64,000 bases of DNA from Pegoplata infirma. Taxonomy: Eukaryota > Arthropoda > Insecta > Diptera > Anthomyiidae. The position numbers and the translations under genes are program-made. The notes beneath the pieces were generated by a model that was not told the DNA's origin, ran no database searches, and saw nothing but the letters and a program-made list of their open reading frames with translations. The DNA lies in NCBI GenBank assembly GCA_963921195.1, contig OY992539.1:133885182-133949181 (forward strand), given 5' to 3'. Of this stretch, positions 43,481 through 54,189 are shown in pieces (position 1 is the stretch's first letter; the number at the start of each line of letters is the position of its first letter).

Positions 43481-44214
43481 TAAATTCTTTACTTTTTCTT
43501 ATCTCATGTACTTTCTAGTTTTTAGTTTTTCAATACCTGACAATTTTGGTGTCGAAAGTACGTTTCGGTGGAAAAATAGATTAGAAAAATATATTTCAGA
43601 ACCTTAGAGGTTTTCTATGAGAAACAAAGTCCCTAAATCTAAACGAAGAATGTTTCTTTAAATAGGAATTTTTTGGTGGGAAAATTGCCTAAGTTTATGA
43701 GAGTTTTCTATGGGTATCCGAATATAATAATTTTTCTATAGCAAGAATTTTATAAATTCTTAAAGCTTTTCTGTAGCAAAAAGTTTCTCTTTAAGCAAAA
43801 GACTCTGAAAAATTTTGAAATTAGGAAACTTTTTTGAAATAAATATGTCACAAATCTTATACATTTTCTAATGGAAGTGTTTTTCAGAATCTGAGTCTTT
43901 AAATATCAAACATTTTTCTAAATTTATAACCTTTTTCATAGTAATAAATTTTTAGGGGGTTATTCATAATACTTAAAGTGTTATTAAAGTAGGTTTCTTT
44001 GACAAATATGCAATATGCAATATAAGTAAAATTAACCTACATTAGATTTAATTTACTCATTATGAATAGCCCTGTTAAAAATTGGAAATGTTTTTATAGA
44101 AAATCGTAGTAAACAAGAGGAAAACACTGTAAAAAACCTTAACTAAGGATTCAAATCCGAACTTAAGTTCCCTGCCAAATTTTTTTATTGAGAAAAAAAA
44201 ATTATTTCCCCCCT
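43481..44214. other. Gene-free AT-rich stretch
   Basis: Weak satellite-like words at its left side, otherwise nothing recognisable. Confidence 0.45.
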
Positions 44215-44535
44215 TTCCACCCAACTTAAGAGCTGGATCAACGTCTGATATTACTGAGTACGTGCAGGATATCGTGAACCATGTGGCCACAGCCAAATCC
44301 TAAGAGGAAAAAAATCCTTCTTACTTTTGGCAAACGGACGGTTAGCCTTACAGGGCACTGTATAATTGGACAAATGGCAGTTCGTAAAGGAATTTCGGAA
44401 AAGGACTATTGTAGAAGTTGTGCGAAAATGGAAGTGGAGACAGTGAAGCACTTGTTATATGAATGTCCGGGTCTGATGAGAAGCCGCCTTAAGCATTTTG
44501 AGCAAAGGTTTTTAGATGACCTAGATTTCCTAAAT

Positions 44536-45897
44536 GGTGTCTCCAGGGGCGTATCCAGGATATTATTTCGGTGGGGGCCCAACATTTTTTTTCCATTTTT
44601 TTTTACAAGAACTTTACATAACAGCACATGTTTAAGAATTTTTCTCGATCTTTTCCTTGAACTGAATGTATCACAATCAGATTCTTCATTTTTGTGTAAG
44701 TTTAAAACTGGAAAAAAAATTTAAATTTTTTTAATATTTTAAAATTTTTTGAGAGACAAATTCCTTAGATTTTGAGACATTTTTTTTCGAAAAAGTCTCA
44801 GATGCTTAAACACTTGTCCTATAGAAAAATTTTCAAATTCTTAGACATTTTCCTATAGAACAAGTCTCCGATTCTGAGAAATTTTGCCTATATAAAATTG
44901 TCAGATTCTGAATCATTTTTCATATAGAAAAAGCTTCGGATTCTAAGATATTTTTCCTAAAGAAAAAGTCTCAGATTCTGAAATATTTTTCCCATAGAAA
45001 AAAACTCAGATTCTGAGACATTATTCTTATAGAAAAATATATTTTTACAATAGAAAAAGTCTTAGATTTTGAGCATTTTTCTGTACCAAAAGCCTCAGCT
45101 TGTGTCTCTGACAATGATCTTAGATTTAGAGATAATTTTCCTTAAGAAAAATTCGTGGATTCTGAGACATTTTTCGTAAAAAAGTATAAAACTCAGAGAC
45201 ATTCTCCATTCCAAATTTTCCTACAGAAAGTTTTCCGATTCTAAAACATTTTTCATATAGAATAGCCTCAGATTCTATGATTTTTTTTATAGAAAAAATC
45301 TCAGATTTTGAGACATTTTTCAGATTCATAGATATTATTCCTATAGATGGTTCTCAGATTCTGAAACATTTTTCTTATAGAAAAGCCTCAGATTCTAAGA
45401 ATTCTTTATAGAAAAAGTCTCAGATTCTGAGACATCTTTCCTATAGAAAAAGTCATAGATTCTGAGAAAAAGACCAATATTTTAAGACATTATTACTATA
45501 AAAAAGTCTTAGATCCTCAGACATTTTTCTTATAGAATGTTTTAGATTCTGAGACATTTTTTTTAGAAAAGAGTACGATTATGAGACATTGTTTTTTAAG
45601 ATTTGACTACATTTTACTTACAATTAGGTCCATTTTTTGTGTACATAAAACTTCAGGTTCTAAGATATTTTTCATTAGAATCTTAAGTTAAAAAGTTTCA
45701 AATTCTAAAAAAAAATTTTCAGATTTTGAGATTCTTTTAACAGAAAAATTTTCAGTTTCAAAACATTTTTCTTCAAAAATTTTAGATTCTTAATGTTTTT
45801 CGATTTTTAAAGAAGTTTTTTAATTTTGTACTTGTTATTTGATTCCAAATCCTGAAATTTTGTGAAAAATCACCCTGTATACGCCACTGGGTGTCTC
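44536..45897. mobile_element. hAT-type element (44544-45889, 1346 bp) carrying the 35-bp satellite; duplication GGTGTCTC
   Basis: GGTGTCTC at 44536-44543 and 45890-45897 is a perfect 8-bp duplication. Ends are CAGGGGCGTATCCAGGAT and, reverse-complemented, CAGTGGCGTATACAGGGT. No transposase frame exists; from about 44750 to 45590 the interior is made of diverged 35-bp satellite units. The right margin matches sequence next to the satellite at 23.5-25.5 kb. A non-autonomous element that packages a tandem repeat. Confidence 0.93.
44750..45590. repeat. 35-bp satellite array inside the hAT element
   Basis: About 20 units with words such as GTCTCAGATTCTGAGACAT and CCTATAGAAAAAGTC, same orientation as the 37-kb array, with many substitutions and indels. 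Confidence 0.9.
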
Positions 45898-46007
45898 GCT
45901 GACATCTCTAGCAGAATATCTTAGAGAATCGGGGTGGTTCAAGAAGTAAAAAGTTTTTTTTTTATCAAAGGGGAGTAGGGGAATGACAATTAAGGGAATC
46001 ACAATGG

Positions 46008-46239
46008 TACACCAAAAAAAAACGTGGGTATTTAATACTAAAAATTTAACTAATTTTAGTCCAAAAGGACCTAGTGCAGAAATTGGTAACCAATACTAAA
46101 ATTTTTAACTAATATTACCCAAAACCAGTAAAAATTACTAATGTTAGTACTTTGAAGATACTAAAATTAGTAACTAATTAGTAGATTTTGGTACAATATC
46201 ACTTACTAAACCTTTTACTGTAGAATTATTTTGAGTGTA
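46008..46239. mobile_element. TA-type MITE (46010-46237, 228 bp)
   Basis: TA flanks CACCAAAAAAAAACGTGGG and, reverse-complemented at the right, CACTCAAAATAATTCTAC. Subterminal ACTAATTTTAGT-like words are present in both orientations. The ends resemble those of 35739-36630 and 53354-54160. It lies in the 3' UTR of family H. Confidence 0.75.
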
Positions 46240-46301
46240 CTTATAGCCTCCGATTGAATTTGCCAAATTGGCGAACGGCCATCCAACCCAACCTAACCTA
46301 A

Positions 46302-46757
46302 AAGGTGCCCTTGAAGAATTAATCAGGAACTTGAACTAAGGGGTTTAGAAAATGTTGTTTTTTGCCTGTTTTTTAAGGACTTCTTTAGGTCCAGGGGATT
46401 TTTAAATCCATCCGCCATCTTTTGCGTGTGTGATTATAAAAAAATAATTTAAATAATGATAAAATTGTGTTACTAAAGTCCGAAAATCATAATTTTTTAA
46501 CATGACCTTTGCAACAGCTAAATATTTATTTTAAAACTAAAAATCGTTACATCCGCCACAAAAAACATTTATCATATTTGTCATATTAGAAACGGATTTT
46601 TGCTGCATTGACAATGTCATTCATATTCATGCATTCACACAATATTACTTAATTATTTATTATCATATGTTTTTTTTTTTATATAAATAAATTCGTTTAG
46701 ATGTATGTATTTGCAAAATATTCAAACGTTACTTCCGTTGCCAATTTTAGACTGACT
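46302..46757. other. Gene-free AT-rich spacer
   Basis: No recognisable element or frame. Confidence 0.5.
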
Positions 46758-48920
46758 ACACTTATATATGGGGGTTTTCGTGTCAACTGACACAACTTTT
46801 GAAACCGATGTCTTCCGATCGGGATGAAATTTGCACCAAGGTTAGTCCTATTGGATAGTAGTTTAGACACAATTTTTCAACGAGATCGGTCAAGAACTCT
46901 CTGAGTTAGAGGGGGTCGAAATTTGACATTTTGGCCAAAGAGGTGTTTATTCTCATCCATGTAACTTCTTACCTATTGTTTTTAGCAAAATGTGTCCCAA
47001 AGAGTTTAGATAGCTATTTCTTCAGTCTTTCGAAAAAAAAATATAAAAAAAATAAAAAAAAATTTTTTGATTTTTTTTCTTAAAAATCCAAAACTTTTTT
47101 GACTTTTTCCTCAAATTGGGCCCTTTTTTTTTTTTTTTTTTTTGATTCAAAAGAAAGCTTAGGTGATTTCCTTTACGAGCTGTGGGGTCGCTTAGTGGGA
47201 TGCGAGTGGGATATCTATGAAAAAATTTTTTTTTTACCTTTGGAACACAAAAAACCGTTCTTCAATTTGCACCATTAGGCGTGGGATAGCTAACTAGTTT
47301 TCGATTTCGATTCGGGATACCCTCTAATTTTTTTAGGTTCGAAAAAGAAAGCACGAGCCAAAAAATGGGGGCGGTGGGGAGGGGCTATATGGCCCCTCAT
47401 TGGGGTCAAAGTTGGGCGTAAAGAGGTAAAAGTCCTCAAAAAGCCCCAAAACTCCCCTAGAAACGCCCTTGGAGGGGTGCAATGTGAGACCGACCTCCAA
47501 TAATTTTCTGCCCCCAATATTTTTCTTGAACATACCTTACCCCTATTTCCACTTCCTAAGGGGGCTCCCATACAAACCATTTTTAAAAAATTTGATCCTA
47601 CCATTCTAACATACCCTAAAGTGCCCCTAGTGGGGCCAAATGTATGACCGACCTCCATTATTTTATTAATTCCAACATTTTTTGCAAACATACCTACAAT
47701 GTATCTTTAACCCTTAAGGTGGTCCCCATACATTTCTTTTATTTTTTATAAACTTGTTTTATTAAACCAGCTCCTACCGCCCCTACCGTGCCTCCTAGAG
47801 AGGCAAAAATTACGACTAACCCCCATTATTTTTTAGTTACCAACATTTTGTCCGAACATCATAACACCCTATCTCCACTCCCTAAGGGGCTCGCATACAT
47901 TATAAAAACATGTATTTTTAAAAACTAATAAAAAAATAAAAAAAAATGTATGGGGACCCCCTTAAGAGTTGAAAATAAAGGGTAGGTATATTCCGAGAAA
48001 ATGTTGGAGTTGAAAAAATATTGGGGGTCGGTCATACATTTTACTTCTCTAGGGGCACCCTACGGACAGTTAGTGCGGTAGGAGCAAATTTTATAAAATG
48101 TCATTTTGTATGGGAGCCCCTTAGGAAGTGGAAATAGGGGTAAGGTATGTTCAAGAAAAATATTGGGGGCAGAAAATTATTGGAGGTCGGTCTCACATTG
48201 CACCCCTCCAGGGGCGTTTCTAGGGGAGTTTTGGGGCTTTTTGAGGACTTTTACCTCTTTACGCCCAAATTTGACCCCAATGAGGGGCCATATGGCCCTT
48301 CCCCACCGCCCCCATTTTTTGGCTCGTGCTTTCTTTTTCGAACCTTAAAAAATTAGAGGGTATCGCGGATCGAAATCGAAAACTAGTTAGCTATCCCACG
48401 CCTAATAGTTCAAATTGAAGAACGGTTTTTTGTGTTCCAAAGGTAAAATAAAATTTTTTTCATAGATATCCCACTCGCATCCCACTAAGCGACCCCACAT
48501 CTCTTAAAGGAAATCACCTAAGCTTTCTTTTGAATCAAAAAAAAAAAAAAAAAAAAGGGCCCAATTTGAGGAAAAAGTCAAAAAAGTTTTGGATTTCTAA
48601 GAAAAAAAATCAAAAATTTTTTTTTTATTTTTTTTATATTTTTTTTTCGAAAGACTGAAGAAATAGCTATCTAAACTCTTTGGGACACATTTTGCTAAAA
48701 ACAATAGGTAAGAAGTTACATGGATGAGAATAAACACCTCTTTGGCCAAAATGTCAAATTTCGACCCCCTCTAACTCAGAGAGTTCTTGACCGATCTCGT
48801 TGAAAAATTGTGTCTAAACTACTATCCAATAGGACTAACCTTGGTGCAAATTTCATCCCGATCGGAAGACATCGGTTTCAAAAGTTGTGTCAGTAGACAC
48901 GAAAACCCCCATATATAATC
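46758..48920. mobile_element. 2.16-kb near-perfect palindrome (fold-back-like element)
   Basis: The arms 46761-47580 and 48097-48918 are reverse complements with only scattered differences by eye, starting TATATATGGGGGTTTTCGTG at the left and the complement at the right. Homology continues with lower similarity through the middle, centred near 47840. Arm landmarks include AACTCTCTGAGTTAGAGG and a GGGCCC followed by a T-run of similar length in both arms. Flanks allow a TA or TATA duplication. Mirrored frames in the arms (47290-47691 minus, 48106-48348 plus) are a consequence of symmetry and lack known domains. Class unknown; an RNA read through it would form a hairpin of about 0.8 kb. Confidence 0.9.
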
Positions 48921-49299
48921 TGAAAACCACCAACAACAACCACTCTCTCTAACTAATATTATGCAAAATGAGTAGTGTATGTAGTTGACATTGTATGTAC
49001 AACCAAAGGAACTTGTCAGACATGTTGCAGTAAAATGTTGCCACTTTTATGAATAAATAGGCAAATAAACTTGATTTGATTAAAACAACTCTGCAAATGA
49101 CGCCCTCGTCTTCGGATCCCCCGCCATCCTTTGCACATAAGTAATACATTTTAAATTTCTAACAAAAGTTGTCCAGACAAAGTTGGAAATTATATGTTTT
49201 GTTTGCATATTAGAATGGGTTGAAAATAAAAATTTCTAGAATTTGCAAATTGAAAAATCACAGATTTATAAAAATATAAAGTTTTCGAAATCGATTTAA
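48921..49299. other. Gene-free AT-rich spacer
   Basis: No recognisable structure. Confidence 0.5.
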
Positions 49300-49915
49300 A
49301 GTGAAGCTCAAAATGTTGAACTCTTCGCATAGACCGACTAGTCCATAGCTATACCCCACGATGCTTCAGGACGCGTTAGTTCATGTAGGAAACAATTTAA
49401 CGGACATTAGGTTCATAACTGCGATTTCTTCCAGATTATCGAATTCTTCTTTGCCTGGCCAATGTGGGTCATTTGCACAGTATATGTTCAACTGTTTTAT
49501 CCATAATAAGTCGTCTTCTACAATTGGATTTAGAGATGAGCCCATCGTTCTTGCTTGGAAATTAAATTGTCAGCGCACTGCACCACCTCGCATTCGATTT
49601 AATTATTTTAGCCCTTAGTTCTTTCAGGCACTGGAGAAACTTAGTGATGTCAAACAATGGAATATGCTTAAATATATTAGGCTCAGTAAACTTGCAACTA
49701 CCGTCTAAATCTGTTGTATTGAAAACGATAGCAGCTCACTGGTGCACTTTTAATTATGAGAAGGCCAAATTTGTCGTGTAGTTTAACACGTCCATCTATG
49801 TTCCCACCCCTGAATAGTCTTCCTCTTCGAATACCTTTCTGGAAAAGCATTCCAACACACATTTCATAGAAATCTTCGAGCCAGGTTCAACTAAGCTCTT
49901 CTGAATAGGCTCCGA
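49300..49915 (-). mobile_element. LOA-like 3' fragment, joined to family C copy C4
   Basis: The minus strand holds a degraded ORF2 tail (GKEEFDNLEEIAV) and RNase H-flanking sequence that aligns with family A (AGCAGCTCACTGGTGCACTT, ACACGTCCATCTATGTTCC). At about 49915 the sequence switches to family C. The junction may be an ancient insertion or template switch. Confidence 0.55.
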
Positions 49916-50079
49916 AGGGTTCCACAACTCGTCTGTGGGTCAACAAACAGCATTGGGTCTTGCGTGCATTAAAATCGACCTTATTCGCCAGACCCCACTC
50001 AGAGATTGTCAAAAGGTCCTAATTGAGTGTGTCATTCATATTCAGTCTCCCGAGCCCAAAACTGAAAATTAATGGCAAA

Positions 50080-50690
50080 TGTTGCTGTCGTCTGCAAAAG
50101 AATATATAGGGTTGAAAGTTTGATGAAGGAGGTCATTAATAAAGATAAGAAAAAGAGAAGAAAAAGAACAGAACCTTGCGGCACCTCTGAGTTGAGTTTA
50201 AACATTTCCGATGAGACCCCATCTACAACAACACGTATACTTCTGTGTCTGAGAAACTTGATATAAATTGAGAGAAATCATTGCCTATACCAAAAGCAAT
50301 AAGTTTAGTTACAAGTGCGTCGTGCCACACTCGATCGAACGCTTTGGAAATACATAAAGCAACCACCTTACTTTCACCAAATTGGTGAATGGAACGACTC
50401 CAACGTTCCGAAAGGAATGCAATCAGGTCTCCCGTAGAACGGCGTTTACGGAAACCATACTGTCGGTCACTGAAAAGTGAATTTGACTCCAGATAATCAA
50501 CAAGGTGAGAATTTACCATGCTCTCCATCACCTTCGAGAGCGTAGAACAAATGGATATCGGGCGATAGTTCTCAGGGTACGAAGACGCACCCTTTTTAGG
50601 GAATGGTTGGACGTTGGCCACCTTACAGAAACAAGGGTAGATACCCTTATGCAACGAAAAGCTGAAAAGGTTTGCCAACGGACGGACTAA
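50080..50690 (-). pseudogene. Family C copy C4 reverse transcriptase (motif A catalytic Asp lost)
   Basis: Frame 50678-50223: YPENYRPISICSTLSKVMES (fingers), FSDRQYGFRKRRSTGDLIAF, then VVALCISKAFDRVWHDAL. In motif A the residue at the catalytic position is Cys (TGT) instead of the Asp seen in copy C2 (VALDISKA). Motif C at about 50085-50110 still reads YSFADDSNICH but in another frame and is soon followed by a stop. RT activity is therefore excluded. Confidence 0.85.
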
Positions 50691-51070
50691 GGCCGAGGAG
50701 CACTACTTTAGAGCCAGTGCTGGTATACCATCGGGTCCCGGTGACTTATTTACGTTGAAATCCTAAAGTACCCTTTTAACTCCAGGAGCTCGAAAGAATA
50801 TCTTGCGCATAGTACTGGATACTCTTTCAAGTTCTGGCAGTGGTTGATCGCTTTCCGGCAAGAACGAATTTCTTGCAAATATCCAGCGAAAAGATTAGCC
50901 CTATCAACCGGGTCAGTGAACACTTGGTCATGAGAGCCGGGATGGAAGAACTAGCATTGTTTCTTACTCTCTTTACGAATGACCAAAAGCTCTTACTACA
51001 CCGAGGGGCAGAAAAGCCTTAGCACGAAGACGCTTTTCGTATAGAAGCTTCTCGCGTGTCAATACCTTGG

Positions 51071-51905
51071 CACACTCAAAAAAAAAAAACTGTAATGTTA
51101 GCAAAAAAAGCTTGTAAACCTACAAGAAAATTTGCTGATTTTGAACCCACAATTTTTTTGCTAAAGTTAGCAAAAATGTTTTGCCAATAATTAGTTAACA
51201 AAAAAAAATTTTTTTTTGACACATTTGAGGACCCCATTGGGTTCGGACCCGATAGGTCCAGACCCCGATGGGCCTAGACCTAGTAGGGTTCCTTAAAAAT
51301 CGTCATAGTTTTTGATCCAAAATTTGTGTCCGTTTCGCTCTACCTTGCTTAGTTTTTAAGATACGTGATTATAGGGGACCACTGGGGTCTTGAGAATTAA
51401 AAAACTCGATAACTTCAAAAATATTACTCGGAGAGCTTTTGACTATTTTGCGGTCTTGTTCTACGTATTGAGGGCTACAAAAATGCTTTTGTACTTTTTG
51501 TTGTGTCGGCAATATTTACCGAGATATGGGCATTTTAAAATTTTCGGGAATGCTAACTTTTTTGGATCCAAAGTTAGGGCCCATTAGGGTCCACACATGT
51601 GAAGGGGACACGCGAAAGTATGGAGATTCTAAGAACCAAAAATGCCCTTCTGAAAATAAAAAAAAAATTACCATTTATTTTTGCTAATGTTAGCAAAAAA
51701 TCTTGTAAAAATGTTGTCAACTCAATTTCAAATCTGAGCAAAAGAAATTAGTTCAACGTTTGTTTAAAATTGCTAATGTGCTAAATGAAGTTTACAAGAA
51801 TTTTTTGCTAACATGCTAATCTCAACTAAAAATTTGCTAAAAGTTAGCTAACTAGCATTAGCAAAAAAAAATTAGTAAATCTACTAACGTATTTTTTTGA
51901 GTGCA
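51071..51905. mobile_element. MITE (51073-51903, 831 bp), second copy of the 35.7-kb element, CA-flanked
   Basis: CACTCAAAAAAAAAAAACTG...TTTTTTTGAGTG with TTAGCAAAA subterminal words and the same interior as 35739-36630, same orientation. Flanks are CA on both sides; the uninterrupted family C sequences at about 20.73 and 29.31 kb confirm that the site lacked the element and was CA, not TA. A deletion near 51.65 kb distinguishes the two copies. Confidence 0.87.
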
Positions 51906-52919
51906 CAATTGGTTCTCGCCTGTTTGCGCAGCATATCAGAAATGTCGTTTTTGTCATCCCACCAATTTTTGAATACTTCCTCTCTGAATTGGACTGCAGT
52001 CCTGCAAGTCAGATTAAACCAACACTTGTCGTTTGGCTTAACCGAAACCAGATTTGAAGGAATAAATTTCTTCATTCCTAGCCCAATCACATTACCCACC
52101 AATTCTGCAGATGCATCGACGTTGCCGTCGAGGAAACAAAGTTTCCAGTTGAATTGCCGGAAAAATTCATTAAGTTCTAACCAACGAGCCATTTCGTAAA
52201 TATAAACTGAGCGTTTAGTAGCCGACCGAGAAGCGCTCTGAAGTGCCGAGTACGAAAAGGATGCAGAAATGGTGCTATGATCCGAATTACCGATCAAGTA
52301 CCTTTACCTCATATTTTTCAGGAAGTGAGGTCAGCAAAAGATCGAGTGTGTTCTGTTGCTGCCCTTAAACACACGTATTGTGTGTTGGTTCGTCCACTAG
52401 TTGCGTCAGATGGTTGTGCGCTGCGAAGAGCACAACGTATTGGCCCTCGGGAGTGGTATGGCTGGAATGGCGAAGCCAAGAGGAGTTGTGAACGTTGAAG
52501 TTCCCAGCGACGACAACTTCAGCGCTCGGACAACTCGCAAGGATCTCGGTGATATTGTCAGACAGGGTATCAAGGCCATTAAAGAAATCCTCCTCTGCTG
52601 CATTTGGACTACTGTAAAGAAATCCGAAACATAAAATATGTGCCCTTATCCCAAACTTAACCCATAAACAGCTAAATTTAGGATCACTAGCGCCCAATTG
52701 CCCCTGGCACTGGTAAACAACATCATTCCTAACATATACCGCAAGGCCCCTATGAAAGATGAAAAGCGATAGAAGAGGGTAACCAGGTAAGTGAAAATCC
52801 TGTGGATCAGCATCCTCTCTCACCTGGGTCTCACATAAGGCTAAAATATCCGACCTATGAAAACGAATCATTCGAATCATTCGTATATTACAGAAGTCTA
52901 ATCGAAAACGACCTGTCAT
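51906..52919 (-). pseudogene. Family C copy C4 endonuclease (catalytic Asp to Asn) and linker
   Basis: Frame 52919-52365: LDFCNIR, SDILALCETQVREDADP (catalytic Glu), LAVYVRNDVVYQCQG and SAEVVVAGNFNVHNSSWL. The related copy C2 has Asp in the GDF position where this copy has Asn (AAC). Frame 52297-51884 continues with MIGNSDHSTISASFS (SDH motif) and the linker (WFNLTCRTAVQFREEVFKNW). A frame break separates the two. APE-type fold, very probably inactive. Confidence 0.85.
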
Positions 52920-53059
52920 TTAGACTACAAAAAAAAAAACATATCAGTCATCACAACGTAAAATTAAATTCATCAGCGATACGAAGCCGTTGTCCTTGTG
53001 TGTGTGCAAGTCTTAAGAGGATTGAATATACATTTTTAGTCTTGCAAAATTGCCGTATG

Positions 53060-53240
53060 TCGAATGTCAAACCGCATGGCCATCTTGCGGCATTTAAAGG
53101 CAGTGTGCGTTTTCAGTGACTCGTGTGTTGTTTATCATAATAGATGTTAACTGCGGTTGTGGAATAGATTTTCAGTGCCAACTTGTTAGCAACTTTTTCA
53201 AAACTCCAGAATAATTGTCAGATCCACTTAAAAACTTCAG
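53060..53240 (-). mobile_element. Short LOA family A fragment (RNase H region)
   Basis: GCATGGCCATCTTGCGGCATTT and ATAGATGTTAACTGCGGTTGT align with the RNase H region of copies A3 and A4 (ATAGATGTTGACTGCGGTTGT). Both borders are diffuse. Confidence 0.5.
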
Positions 53241-53351
53241 ATCCCTAAAAAGACATCGACAGCTTGTTTAAATATTTATTGAGGGTCTATCAAATGGACT
53301 GCCTCTTTTCAAAGATTTCCTCAAGAAGTCGTTCTCTGTAACCTAGAGATA

Positions 53352-54162
53352 TACACTCATAGAAATATCTTAGTAGAAAAATTAGTAAACCAATTGTAGA
53401 TCAAGTTTTACAGAATATTGCCGTATTCAACAAAAATTAATGTTGATATCGTTGAATAATCAGTAAAGTTGAATCAACTTTTTACAACGCTTATACAGAA
53501 TTCAATAGATAAAACCAAAAAAGAAAAAACAACCCTGTTCGTTCATTTTTGTATTATCAAGTTGGTAGCAATGCATTGCAATGTGAAATTTGTTTGTCTC
53601 TTATAAAATTATTTTATGTGTTTGTTTCTTATAAAAATATTTAATATTATAAAAATAAATAAAAATAGGATCTGATGATCAGATTCTGATCTGTAAATAT
53701 TTGGTAAGTAATAAAATACATTGGTTGCTTTATGTATTCATACTATATTATATTTTTTTTTTTGTTTTTTTTAAGGTTTTTGATTTGGTGTCATTAGAAA
53801 ACTGGAGAATGGCTTACGAGTGCATAACATAAATAAACGAAGTGTGTGTGAAAATCTCGTGCAGCTTAAAAAGCCGGTGATAATTCTAAAAAATATTGTG
53901 ATTTTTACTTAATAAAAGAATATTAACAAATAACAACAGCTTTTTTTTATTAATAAAATTTCTTATATCAACAAAAATATGAGTTGAGTTTACAAAAAAT
54001 ACGAGTTGATTTACAAAAGAACGAGTTGATCAACTTTTACAAAAACTGACAACAATTTTTATTGAAATCAACATAAATATTTGTAGGGTCAAAATCAACA
54101 ATGATTTCTGTTGAATTTACAACGATTTTCTTTGGGAATACAATGATTTTTGGTTGAGTGTA
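53352..54162. mobile_element. TA-type MITE (53354-54160, 807 bp)
   Basis: TA flanks CACTCATAGAAATATC and, reverse-complemented, CACTCAACCAAAAATCATTG. Subterminal TTGATTTTGA/CAACA-rich words recur (ACGAGTTGAT, AATCAACA). It belongs to the CACTCAA terminus group. No transposase. Confidence 0.7.
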
Positions 54163-54189
54163 GAGAAGGTATATTTTCAAAATACTCAC

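Larger units (their letters stand above)
44281..45949 (+). pseudogene. ORF2 C-terminal tail of family H, interrupted by a hAT element
   Basis: Before the insertion: RTVSLTGHCIIGQMAVRKG, then YCRSCAKMEVETVKHLLYECP (C-x2-C...H-x4-C) and LDDLDFLNGVS. The target copy GGTGTCTC encodes G-V-S; after the transposon, reading in the same frame from the second copy gives SLTSLAEYLRESGWFKK and a stop at 45947-45949, which parallels the tail of family A (DLSDVKIQ...SSNWF). So the tail was open when the hAT element landed. Upstream RNase H and RT are missing. Confidence 0.8.
44215..46301 (+). mobile_element. LOA-like retroelement 3' end on the plus strand (family H), split by hAT and MITE
   Basis: Coding sequence of the ORF2 C-terminus starts by 44281, is interrupted by the hAT element 44544-45889, finishes at 45949, continues into a 3' UTR interrupted by the MITE 46010-46237, and ends CCAACCCAACCTAACCTAA at about 46301. 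It is the only LOA-like fragment on the plus strand and has the same CCTAAC tail type. The 5' boundary is approximate. Confidence 0.75.
49915..52950 (-). mobile_element. Non-LTR family C, longest copy C4, with a nested MITE
   Basis: On the minus strand: endonuclease (52919-52250), linker (52250-51905 and 51072-50700), RT fingers/palm (50678-50280), motif C (about 50.09 kb) and the start of the thumb. It is split by the MITE at 51073-51903. Motifs are those of the Jockey/CR1-like non-LTR branch, but I cannot fix the clade by eye. Other parts of the family are at 20.2-20.8, 26.5-27.0 and 28.7-31.0 kb. Confidence 0.8.

Noticed and set aside
47290..48348. Protein-coding genes in the two arms of the palindrome
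   Set aside because: The frames are mirror images produced by the symmetry and show no domain; one arm is shorter and begins at divergent sequence. I keep them only as part of the repeat.
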